A stretch of DNA of 24,820 bases, from the NCBI GenBank assembly GCA_036501345.1, contig DASYAN010000066.1, forward strand, positions 1-24,820, in the 5' to 3' direction. The stretch is from DASYAN01 sp036501345. Lineage in GTDB: Bacteria; Chloroflexota; Ktedonobacteria; Ktedonobacterales; Ktedonobacteraceae. The position numbers and the translations under genes are program-made. Position 1 is the first letter of the stretch, and each line of letters opens with the position of its first letter. The notes under the pieces are model-generated. The model was not told where the DNA came from. It did not search any database and saw nothing but the letters and a program-made list of their open reading frames with translations. Below, one piece after another: positions 14,974 to 21,958 of the stretch.

Positions 14974-17358
14974 TTAAGGCGCAGGTGTGGGTCGGGGAGC
15001 GTAATTCCTCCTGAATGTGTGAGGAGGTGTAGGCGTGGGTGTGGGTATAGGGGCAGGCGTAGGTGTGGGTGCAATCCGGGGCACATAATTTCTCCTGAAC
15101 GTGTGAGGAGGTATAGGCGTGGGTGTAGGTATAGGCGTGGGCTGGGGTGTGTAATGCGATATGTCCCTGCCAAATGTGTGAGGCCCATTTGGAAGCGGGT
15201 GTGGCTGACTAGGGATAGGGCTTCCATTACCACATTTTCCAGCGTTGTTCCCAATGTTTTCAACAATATTTCCCCTTTTCCCTGTATTATTGCCTGCGAC
15301 AGATGAATTGCGATAATTACCAGACTTTTCGGAACCATCACTTTTCCTATCATTAGTGATAGAGTTATGAACTCCTTCAGCTAATCTGTCTTCAGGGACA
15401 AGAAATCCATTAGCACATCTTCCAGGGTTATACCCAATGTTTTCAGGATTTATTTCTGTAGTGACAGGAATAGGAGCAGGATTACTTACAGTGGTGCTGC
15501 TTGTACTTGTGGTAGGAATGGGACTCACAGAATTGGAGGCATTGCTAGCAAATGGCGACGGGAAGCCTGGTGTGAGAGTCAATTCGTCCACATTGAGGGC
15601 GTTCTGGCTATTTTGTGAGCTGTTAAAGCTGATGGTAATGGTATTATTACCTTGAGTCAATAATACAGGAATGACGTCGAGATCATATGCACTCCAGCTA
15701 TTGGTGCCAGGAAAACTAATTTGGGCAACCACGGAACTGGAGGTGCCAGAGGAATAAATGGGACCAGTTGGGAGGCTGGCTGTGTTCTGATTGCCATTGA
15801 CTTGCAGATAGCGCACTGCATTGCCCGTTCCCGCTGCATAACGGATGATCAACAGCTCCGTCCCGGCTGCTGCGGCAGAGACGGTGTAACTCACTGACTG
15901 GCCATTCAGAATCCAGCTACCGATATATCCGCTATTGCTGAAAAATCCCGTAGACTGTGTTGCTAAGCTCAGACCGCCCTGCAAGGTCGCATCTTGTGAT
16001 TGATAAGTGCTAATATTGTTGTTGTTAGGCAGATCTTGCAAAATCTCGACTGCTGATGCCGCCTCCCAGGACTTAATCGGGCCCGTTGGTGCTGGCTCTG
16101 CCCAGTCGGCCCCGACAAGATTATTAGAGGGAAGTCGATCGTTCCAGGCGAGAGCGGCGTTCTCATCGAGCACTTGCCCGTAGGTTGCACTTTGAGAGAC
16201 TGCATGATTGGTGTTGAAGGCCAAATCTGCAAGATAGTGAGCATAAATCCCCTTATAAAGGCCTCTCTCATTGGTGCCTCCCGTGCATGTATTATTTTCA
16301 TTCACGAAAGAACCATCATTGACAATGTTACCATTATTGCCACTCAGACTGTTACTCGTATCCCCTACAGCAGTGTTATTGTTACAATCCGACTCATACT
16401 GGATGATGCCATCACCATCGATAGTGACATTGGTAAGAGATGCATTGGCAACATTGTTGGCATCTGCCAGGTAATTGACCGATTGAGTGTTCGTTGCACT
16501 TGAATTATTCTTTGTTGCATCATTGAGCGCAAGAGCTGCCCCAATAAAGAGGCCATAGTTATCGCTAAATTGATTCATGATAACGGTATTATTAGTGTTG
16601 TCATACCGATCATAAGCAGCGCCAGAAGCACTCGTCAAGCCTGTCAAGTGAGCTCGTATCCAGTTGTAGATGCCTTGAGCATCGCTGAGGTAGGTACTGT
16701 TCCCCAGGATCGTGGAGAGTTGAGCTGCGGTCATCGCAGCCAAAGCGTTAGAGGCCATATTCTTCTGAGTGGTCTGATTATTGAGTGTCCAGATTCCCCC
16801 GCCAGCTTGAGTGGTATCCCAAGACTGATAGATTTTGTCAAAGAAAGCCTTAGCGCAGTCTTTGTAAGTGGTATTGGTTGTAATGGTGTAGGCTTGCAGA
16901 CTGGCTTGAGCCCACCAGGCCAGGGTTTCGTTACTGGCATTAGGTACCTGCCATTGTCCACAGTTGGCCCCATAGACGCTGGTGACATGGGTATAGATAT
17001 CTCCAATCATCTGATTGTAGGTACTATTCTTGGTACGGCTATAGGCATCCATCACGATGTCCCAGTCGACGGCTTCGGTCCACAAGTCCGCTTCGGCGTG
17101 ATTTTGGGTATCCGTGTAGAAGAAGTGGTTGGTTGGATCATAGAAAGCACTGATGAAAGAGGTGATGGCTTGATCCTGATCGGAAGGAGTAAAGATGGGG
17201 GAAGCCAACGCGGGAGTAGTTCCCACGAGTGTCGTAGTGATCTCCAGACTAATGAGGATGAGCAGGCCAATGGTACTTACTACCATCTGCATAGGCCGCT
17301 GAGGCTTATGAGCAAGGGTGGAGAAGCACTTTTTTACTAGTTCTACTATCTGCTGCAT
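14974..17358 (-). CDS. Secreted GH76-like glycosidase with CBM-like domain and Pro/Thr tail
   Basis: A 794-residue exported protein. The ATG at 17358 has AAAGGAA upstream. A long signal segment (about 23-52, ending ALASP) is followed by an alpha-helical barrel-like domain (about 57-480) resembling GH76 alpha-1,6-mannanases (WTEAVDWD; GGIWTLNN; NMASNALAAMTAAQL). Next is a beta-rich region (about 485-602; GSWILNGQSVSYTV, VNVDELTLT-like) resembling CBM35/CBM6, and then a 190-residue low-complexity tail with two NIGxNxGxC repeats and three PHTFxR units among PTPTP stretches. GH76 enzymes normally use an Asp pair in the DDxxWW region; here the matching place reads SNETLAWW (about 142-149), so activity may be altered or the alignment is off. 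The 62-bp element upstream is shared with the 3D-domain gene. Confidence 0.7.
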   Translation of the reverse strand: MQQIVELVKKCFSTLAHKPQRPMQMVVSTIGLLILISLEITTTLVGTTPALASPIFTPSDQDQAITSFISAFYDPTNHFFYTDTQNHAEADLWTEAVDWDIVMDAYSRTKNSTYNQMIGDIYTHVTSVYGANCGQWQVPNASNETLAWWAQASLQAYTITTNTTYKDCAKAFFDKIYQSWDTTQAGGGIWTLNNQTTQKNMASNALAAMTAAQLSTILGNSTYLSDAQGIYNWIRAHLTGLTSASGAAYDRYDNTNNTVIMNQFSDNYGLFIGAALALNDATKNNSSATNTQSVNYLADANNVANASLTNVTIDGDGIIQYESDCNNNTAVGDTSNSLSGNNGNIVNDGSFVNENNTCTGGTNERGLYKGIYAHYLADLAFNTNHAVSQSATYGQVLDENAALAWNDRLPSNNLVGADWAEPAPTGPIKSWEAASAVEILQDLPNNNNISTYQSQDATLQGGLSLATQSTGFFSNSGYIGSWILNGQSVSYTVSAAAAGTELLIIRYAAGTGNAVRYLQVNGNQNTASLPTGPIYSSGTSSSVVAQISFPGTNSWSAYDLDVIPVLLTQGNNTITISFNSSQNSQNALNVDELTLTPGFPSPFASNASNSVSPIPTTSTSSTTVSNPAPIPVTTEINPENIGYNPGRCANGFLVPEDRLAEGVHNSITNDRKSDGSEKSGNYRNSSVAGNNTGKRGNIVENIGNNAGKCGNGSPIPSQPHPLPNGPHTFGRDISHYTPQPTPIPTPTPIPPHTFRRNYVPRIAPTPTPAPIPTPTPTPPHTFRRNYAPRPTPAP
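14995..15180. repeat. Degenerate tandem repeats coding PTPTP / PHTFRR units
   Basis: Three related blocks encode a Pro/Thr run followed by PHTF(R/G)R. They make a disordered, probably glycosylated or wall-spanning tail on the GH76-like protein. A longer pair of repeats coding NIGxNxGxCxNG lies at 15230-15260 and 15414-15444. Confidence 0.75.
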
Positions 17359-17480
17359 ATTAAATTCCTTTTTGCGTGTTGACAAGCTGATAGGATACTG
17401 AAGTGTAATCGAGAGGTAAGCTCTCTGCATGATTGGTAAGACATATGCCTATGCCAACCTTGTTCTTAAGTAGCGCTATG

Positions 17481-17542
17481 CAGAAATATTGAGCTATTCT
17501 GGTATGTGATCCAGTGCCGTTTATGTGGGTTCAATCTTTCTG
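17481..17542 (-). promoter_or_regulatory. 62-bp inverted-repeat element upstream of the GH76-like gene (copy 2)
   Basis: CAGAAATATTGA (17481-17492) and TCAATCTTTCTG (17531-17542) repeat the arms seen at 9842-9904 exactly. Sequence next to the arms (GCYATT on one side, ATG1-3GGGT on the other) is also conserved, while the centre differs. It lies about 120 bp before the start codon. Confidence 0.65.
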
Positions 17543-17583
17543 AAGCTCGCTGCTCTATATTTAAGAATATCTGGTGGGAGAGG

Positions 17584-17675
17584 TTTTTCTAGGGAAAAAC
17601 AGGACAACTTGGTGAAACTGGTCTCCTCTTTGGTCAGCTTACTCGCCTTTTCTCTGTTAGAAAATGCCCTCCTTA
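17584..17675 (+). repeat. Dispersed intergenic repeat, copy A
   Basis: It begins TTTTCTAGGG, contains AGGACAACTT and ends GAAAATGCCCTCCTT. It aligns by its ends with 21080-21172. The middle is divergent. Confidence 0.5.
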
Positions 17676-17794
17676 GCTTATAACGATTATTGTAGGCGAA
17701 GTCAGTACAATCCTACAAGGGGGAAATAGGGACAAATGTCGCATCTCGATTGTCTTGAAATTATCCTTTTTGGATGTTATGTATGACCAAGTGC

Positions 17795-17823
17795 TTGACA
17801 GAGTTGTGCGTTTTTGGTATCCT
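17795..17823 (+). promoter_or_regulatory. Promoter of the interrupted tRNA-Thr gene
   Basis: TTGACA (17795-17800), a 17-bp spacer and TATCCT (17818-17823) form a near-consensus promoter ending 22 bp before the tRNA 5' end. Confidence 0.8.
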
Positions 17824-17845
17824 ACTACCAGTCGTTAAGACGTAG

Positions 17846-17884
17846 GCCGGTGTAGCTCAGCGGTAGAGCAACGGTTTTGTAAAC
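17846..17884 (+). pseudogene. 5' fragment of tRNA-Thr(UGU), cut in the anticodon arm
   Basis: The acceptor strand GCCGGTG (17846-17852), D-arm GCTC-AGCGGTA-GAGC (17855-17869), anticodon stem ACGGT (17871-17875) and loop TTTGTAA with anticodon TGT (17878-17880) are all present. The 3' side of the stem should read ACCGT but diverges after AC at 17884, and no T-arm or acceptor 3' strand follows. I searched by eye for a 3' half elsewhere in the window and found none. This is best explained by recombination in the anticodon loop, a known tRNA integration site. Confidence 0.8.
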
Positions 17885-18446
17885 TGGCTTATCGATTGCT
17901 TAGGTATCTAAATCAGCTCCAGAAGTGCTTTTATCCCCTCTACAACATTCATTTCAAGCTAGGCGACATACTGTTTTTACGGTTAAATGTGGATTGGTTT
18001 TCACCTGCTGGTTCGTGTCTCCTGCTTTTCCTCGTGCTCTTTGATCTAGAGAGTGATTTTCATAAAAGGCATGTTGCAGACATATGGTATCCTGCGTAGC
18101 TTGCGTATTTTACGTAATATTGATAGCTTTTCTGATAGCTCTCAATAGTTCCATTTTTGTGCTAAGTCGAAAGAAATTTGTATTAGATAGGACTAATCTC
18201 TTGTTAATTGTCAAAAACTATGTTATTTTATCGATCTTACACAATCTTGGTGATAAGCTCTTCAATAGAGTAGCAACAGATCTGGATCTGAGCTTGAAAA
18301 AGTTGAGAAGCCAGAAAGATAACCTCATCCTTCACCAAATTTGTGTAAGATCGGGATAATCCCAACATTTACACTCAGCCCTATGAGTCACAGGGAGCCT
18401 GACCCTCTCTACTTATGCTACCCGAGATTTTGAAATGATGCATCTA
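17885..18446. other. A/T-rich stretch without a convincing gene
   Basis: Frames at 17896-18099 and 18084-18359 are open but have no ribosome site, no recognisable family and an odd composition. The region holds an inverted-repeat pair (18232-18353). It begins at the tRNA break. Confidence 0.5.
18232..18353. repeat. Inverted repeat, 22-bp arms 78 bp apart
   Basis: The left arm 18232-18253 starts CGATCTTACACAATC; the right arm 18332-18353 is its inverted copy with two mismatches, and similarity extends a few bases outward. This looks like the ends of a small MITE-like element or an IS remnant. Confidence 0.75.
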
Positions 18447-18905
18447 CTATGCAAAATTGAGTGTCCGTCGTCCTTTTTGTACATCCCATTCTGCTAGCTC
18501 TATTATATTTTGCATTCTTTCTTTTAATTCAGTTGATCTTGCACTTTCAGCAAGTTTTATAGTTTCATGCCATTTAGTTATAAAATCTTGACTATTTGAT
18601 GCTTTTGTATGACCTCGTTCATGTGATGGTACCAGATTCATTAAATCATTTAGCGCGTTTTGTGCACCTTCATCAATGCAGCTATCAATATCATGACGCA
18701 TATCTACTCTTTTTATCGCTCGAACTATCTTTTCATAATATTCTTTGTTCCACGGTCGCCCATCAGGAGACATATGTTCTAGATGAGGCTGGGGTGTAGG
18801 TTCTCTTTGAAGTCGCTTGATTCGCTCAGCACCAACACGGTTTTGATCGTTGGAAGAAGAGGCTACATCGCTTTGTGTACGAACTAGAGCATCTCTTGTG
18901 GGAGA
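18447..18905 (-). pseudogene. In-frame tail beyond an amber stop of the coiled-coil repeat protein
   Basis: The frame directly downstream of the TAG at 18906-18908 stays open for 152 codons to the stop at 18447 and is in the same phase as the large upstream gene. It reads SPTRDALVRTQS, then a polar linker, then a helical region (YYEKIVRAIKRVD; FITKWHETIKLAESARS) ending WDVQKGRRTLNFA. An internal ATG at 18773 lacks a good ribosome site. The simplest reading is a nonsense mutation that removed the C-terminal domain. Amber readthrough or a separate downstream gene are alternatives. Confidence 0.6.
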
Positions 18906-20801
18906 CTAAGGCTTCACTTGTGATGCTGCCTGACGATTTGTGTCTGGCAGTGTGGGAACGTGAGATGTGCTCATGGCTTGAGCAAAGGAAAAGCCAAAGG
19001 ATTCGCACATCTGTCTAGTATCGTTACTGTATAATCCATCGTCAAAAGCTTCTTTAATATATTCAAAAGCAGTATTAGCATCTTCTGAGGTTTTTCTTCT
19101 ATATTTAACATAATCTTTGATGACCAGCATATTCGTATATAAGTGTTCATATTCTGCTTTTGATTTACTACCACCTTCAGCTTGCGTAAATTTGTCATAT
19201 AAAGCTCTTAGCTTATCCTTATAACCTTCTCCATATATAAGATGATCATATATTGTGGTGTTATCCTGATCAGCGTGTTGAGCAGTCGCGAGCACATCAT
19301 GCGGATGCATTTCTGGTCTATGGGCATCAGATGTGCCAGTGTCCAGTCGAACACGCGAAGAGCTAGCGATGGGCCTCTCATGATCTGTGCCTGACGCTAC
19401 AGTATCAGAGGCAGGTTGTGGTCTATGGGCATCAGATGTGCCAGTGTCCAGTCGAACACGCGAAGAGCTAGCGATGGGCCTCCCATGATCTGTGCCTGAC
19501 GCTTCAGGTATGCTCATGGCTTGAGCAAAGGAAAAGCCAAAGGATTTGCACATCTGTCTAGTATCGTTACTGTATAATTCATTGTCAAAAGCTTCTTTAA
19601 TATATTCAAAAGCAGTATTAGCCTCTTCTGAGGTTTTGCTTCTATACTTAACATAATCTTTGATAACCACTATATTTGCATATAAGTGCTTATATTCTGT
19701 TCTTAATTTACTACCATCTTGAGCTTTCTTAAATTGATCATATAAAGCTCTTATATTATCTCTATCTATAAGATGATCGTATATTGTGGTGTCATTCTGA
19801 TTAGCATGTTGATCAGTCGCGGGCGCATCATGCTCACGCGTTTCTGGTGCATAGGCATCAGATGTGCTAGTGTCCAGTCGAACACGCGAAGAGCTAGCGA
19901 TGGGCCTCTCATGATCTGTGTCTGACGCCACACCCTCTAGTTCTGATTGGTAACTAGTGTAAATTTGTCGTTGGGTTCGCCAATAATTTAATTGGATCTG
20001 TAAATTTTTGTAGTCATTCTCTGCTGAAGCTTTCTTTTCTTGCCCTCTTTCTAGTTTTCTTTCTAGTTTTCGTATCTTTGTTTCTTTTTCGTCAATTTCT
20101 TCTGTTAATCTGCTGTTTATAGGATGAGTAACGCTAGCCATTGCTGATTGAAACACAGAGTCTAATGGATATGCCTCACTGCTTCTACTTATTTCAGCTC
20201 CTTCCTTTTCCATTTCTTTTACAAACTTTTCACGCCGTAATTGAATTATATCCCTACTGTGCTCTTCTATAATTCCTCTTATACGATCACACTTACTACC
20301 CAGTAAGATATGGTATGCTTCTGCATCTGTTAAGTATTTATCTATTTTCTCTATAAATTGGATTAATCCATCATTAAGTCGTGGATTATTATCTCTCTGG
20401 TCAATGAGTTGCTTTAGGTCGAGTTGCTTCTGTTTTAGCTCTCTATCAAGTGCTTCAACTTCTGCTTTTTTGAAAGAATTTGCATTGTTGTGGCGATCTT
20501 CTAGAATTTCGCTAGGTAGGTGTACATCTGAAGGAGGTGGGGGAAAAAGGATGTGGGATGGCGGTCCATCGAAATCTGAAGGAGGTGGGGGAAAATGGAC
20601 GTCGGGTGACAGTCTCTCGCTATGGCTTGTTCTGCTTCGTGTATCTAATTGTCTTAGTTGTCCTGCCCCGCCATGGCTGGAGTAGTACCTTGGATCTGCC
20701 GCGAAATCTCTACTACGTTTTGATCTTCCGTCGTGGCTGCTTCCAGAAGAAGAGCTATCGAGTTCCGATGGTCCTCTTTTTCTTGCATGGGTATCACTCA
20801 T
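18906..20801 (-). CDS. Large coiled-coil repeat protein with FPPPP motifs, function unknown
   Basis: A 631-residue protein with no family that I recognise and no signal peptide. The disordered N-terminus is rich in Ser/Arg/His with two basic clusters (KRG at 8-10, RSKRSR at 26-31) and two FPPPPSD motifs (70-76 and 86-92). Long helical, charged segments follow (about 110-200 and 230-285), probably coiled coils. Then come two homologous modules (about 336-430 and 514-611; TTIYDHLI ... IKDYVKYR ... FGFSFAQAM) separated by a repeated linker (TDHERPIASSSRVRLDT, three copies). The ATG at 20801 has AAGGA upstream. An in-frame extension of 152 codons lies beyond the TAG stop. The design, with disordered head, coiled coil and repeats, is like exported effectors, but no secretion genes are in view. 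Confidence 0.75.
   Translation of the reverse strand: MSDTHARKRGPSELDSSSSGSSHDGRSKRSRDFAADPRYYSSHGGAGQLRQLDTRSRTSHSERLSPDVHFPPPPSDFDGPPSHILFPPPPSDVHLPSEILEDRHNNANSFKKAEVEALDRELKQKQLDLKQLIDQRDNNPRLNDGLIQFIEKIDKYLTDAEAYHILLGSKCDRIRGIIEEHSRDIIQLRREKFVKEMEKEGAEISRSSEAYPLDSVFQSAMASVTHPINSRLTEEIDEKETKIRKLERKLERGQEKKASAENDYKNLQIQLNYWRTQRQIYTSYQSELEGVASDTDHERPIASSSRVRLDTSTSDAYAPETREHDAPATDQHANQNDTTIYDHLIDRDNIRALYDQFKKAQDGSKLRTEYKHLYANIVVIKDYVKYRSKTSEEANTAFEYIKEAFDNELYSNDTRQMCKSFGFSFAQAMSIPEASGTDHGRPIASSSRVRLDTGTSDAHRPQPASDTVASGTDHERPIASSSRVRLDTGTSDAHRPEMHPHDVLATAQHADQDNTTIYDHLIYGEGYKDKLRALYDKFTQAEGGSKSKAEYEHLYTNMLVIKDYVKYRRKTSEDANTAFEYIKEAFDDGLYSNDTRQMCESFGFSFAQAMSTSHVPTLPDTNRQAASQVKP
19315..19928. 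repeat. Three near-identical 83-bp repeats within the coiled-coil gene
   Basis: Copies lie at 19315-19397, 19420-19502 and 19846-19928 and encode the HERPIASSSRVRLDT linker. They differ by only a few bases each, far less than the neighbouring module copies (about 18969-19266 and 19512-19811), which suggests recent duplication or gene conversion. Confidence 0.9.
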
Positions 20802-20953
20802 AATATTCCTTACCTGTAAAACTACTTGAAATACTTTTTATCTACGAATAGGTTTATTAAAAAACATTTAAACTATACATAGTAATAACGATAACAATAT
20901 ATCTCATTGTGTGCTGTATAAAAGCATGAGAGAAAAACTTTTTATCCGCAGCA

Positions 20954-21013
20954 AGGACAATACTTCCATGAGTATGGGGAACAACCAAATCCAGTCACAT
21001 GGAAGATTGTCCT
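20954..21013. repeat. Hairpin-forming inverted repeat with one bulge
   Basis: AGGACAATACTTCCATG (20954-20970) and CATGGAAGATTGTCCT (20998-21013) pair over 16 bp with a single bulged base and a 27-nt loop. It lies between the divergent coiled-coil gene and the toxin-antitoxin pair. The rest of 20802-21204 holds repeat copy B and no gene. Confidence 0.7.
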
Positions 21014-21079
21014 CACAAGTGAAAGGGCATAAGGAACCAATGCCTTTCAATTAGTTATAGTATACTGGCTAGAAATACT

Positions 21080-21172
21080 CTTTTCTAGGGGGAAAGAGGG
21101 ACAACTTTGGCAGCAAAGGGCCACTTAGGGCTCACAAAGGCTCTGCTTATCTGAGTTACGAAACGCCCTCCT
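21080..21172 (+). repeat. Dispersed intergenic repeat, copy B
   Basis: It begins TTTTCTAGGGGGAAAG, contains AGGGACAACTT and ends TTACGAAACGCCCTCC. Its two ends match copy A (17584-17675), and its right half matches 5232-5266. It lies just upstream of the toxin-antitoxin promoter. Confidence 0.55.
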
Positions 21173-21204
21173 TTTAATGAGAACAACTCACAAGTCATAC
21201 AGGG

Positions 21205-21242
21205 TTGACACAGGACAAAGTTTGATACTAAAATTAGTATCA
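21205..21242 (+). promoter_or_regulatory. Promoter and palindromic operator of the toxin-antitoxin operon
   Basis: TTGACA (21205-21210), an 18-bp spacer and TAAAAT (21229-21234) fit a promoter. The 20-bp palindrome TGATACTAAAATTAGTATCA (21223-21242; 9-bp arms) covers the -10 and ends on the A of the toxin ATG. It is probably the operator bound by the HTH antitoxin. Confidence 0.7.
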
Positions 21243-21610
21243 TGAAAGTAGACAATGGATGGTCGATTGAGTATTACGTTACTGAGAGTGGGACAAGTCC
21301 AGTACGAGAGTTTTTGCTTGGATTAGATAAGAAGACCTATGCGCGTTTCCTTAAGTCGTTTGATCTGTTAAGAGAGCGTAATGTACAGGCAAGAGAACCC
21401 CTTGTAAAACACATAGAAGGGAAACTGTGGGAGCTGCGTGAAGAGAGTAATACAAATATTTATCGCATTCTCTATATTTTCTTCACAGGTAAGCGTATTA
21501 TATTATTACATGGATTTACCAAGAAGACACAAAAGATACCAAAAAGGGAGATAGAGCTAGCATTGCAGTATTTATCTCGCTATGAAGCGGCTAAAGGAGG
21601 TAAGCATTGA
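21242..21610 (+). CDS. HigB/RelE-superfamily toxin (phage Gp49-like)
   Basis: A 122-residue protein with the pattern of HigB/Gp49-like mRNA interferases: GTSPVREFLLGL near the N-terminus, IEGKLWELRE in the middle, YRILYIFFTGKRIILLHGFTKKTQK (split here as YRILYIFFTGK and LHGFTKKTQK) and IPKREIELA. These ribosome-dependent RNases cut translated mRNA until neutralised by the partner antitoxin. There is no Shine-Dalgarno before the ATG at 21242, and the predicted transcript start falls at or beside the start codon. The gene precedes the antitoxin, the usual order for higBA, with a 1-bp gap. Confidence 0.9.
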   Translation: MKVDNGWSIEYYVTESGTSPVREFLLGLDKKTYARFLKSFDLLRERNVQAREPLVKHIEGKLWELREESNTNIYRILYIFFTGKRIILLHGFTKKTQKIPKREIELALQYLSRYEAAKGGKH

Positions 21611-21611
21611 A

Positions 21612-21926
21612 ATGGCAGAAAATATTGTAGTAAATGGACAGCAAGCCTATGAGGAAGATTATGCTCGTGCTATGAGTGATCCTGAGTTTCGTGCTCTCTA
21701 TGAGCATGAAGCTCAAAAAAAAGAACTCTGGTTGCAGCTAGTGGAGGCTCGCATGGCAAGCGGATTGACGCAAAGAGAAATGGCAAAACGTCTGAACGTT
21801 TCACAAGCACAAGTGGCACGTATTGAGAAAGCTGGCTATGATTGCTACACACTCAATACCTTGCGTCGCTACGTTGAGGCTTTGGGTAGTGATTTTAGAT
21901 TAGAAGTTGCAATAAAACAAGCCTAG
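21612..21926 (+). CDS. HigA-like XRE-family antitoxin
   Basis: A 104-residue protein from the ATG at 21612 (AAAGGAGG about 11 nt upstream, inside the toxin gene's end; an in-frame ATG at 21582 would overlap the toxin). A helical N-terminal part (EEDYARAMSDPEFRALYEHEA) is followed by a Cro/C1-type HTH (SGLTQREMAKRLNVSQAQVARIE, split SGLTQREMAKRLN and VSQAQVARIE) and a short C-terminal extension. It should bind and neutralise the upstream toxin and repress the operon through the palindrome at 21223-21242. The strong ribosome site here, against none for the toxin, would favour antitoxin excess. Confidence 0.92.
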   Translation: MAENIVVNGQQAYEEDYARAMSDPEFRALYEHEAQKKELWLQLVEARMASGLTQREMAKRLNVSQAQVARIEKAGYDCYTLNTLRRYVEALGSDFRLEVAIKQA

Positions 21927-21958
21927 GTAAGCAAGGTGTTTCTGTTCAGAGTAGCCAT

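Noticed and set aside
16570..17340. A 256-codon plus-strand ORF
   Set aside because: It is antisense to the GH76-like gene, has no ribosome site and no protein-like pattern; the minus-strand gene has a signal peptide and recognisable domains.
17846..18030. A group I intron splitting the tRNA
   Set aside because: No tRNA 3' half was found downstream; GGTTCGTGTCTCC at about 18010 does not form a T-stem. No conserved intron core was recognised, so an element boundary is preferred.
17896..18359. Two small plus-strand ORFs right of the tRNA break
   Set aside because: There is no ribosome site, the composition is odd and the second spans the 22-bp inverted repeats.
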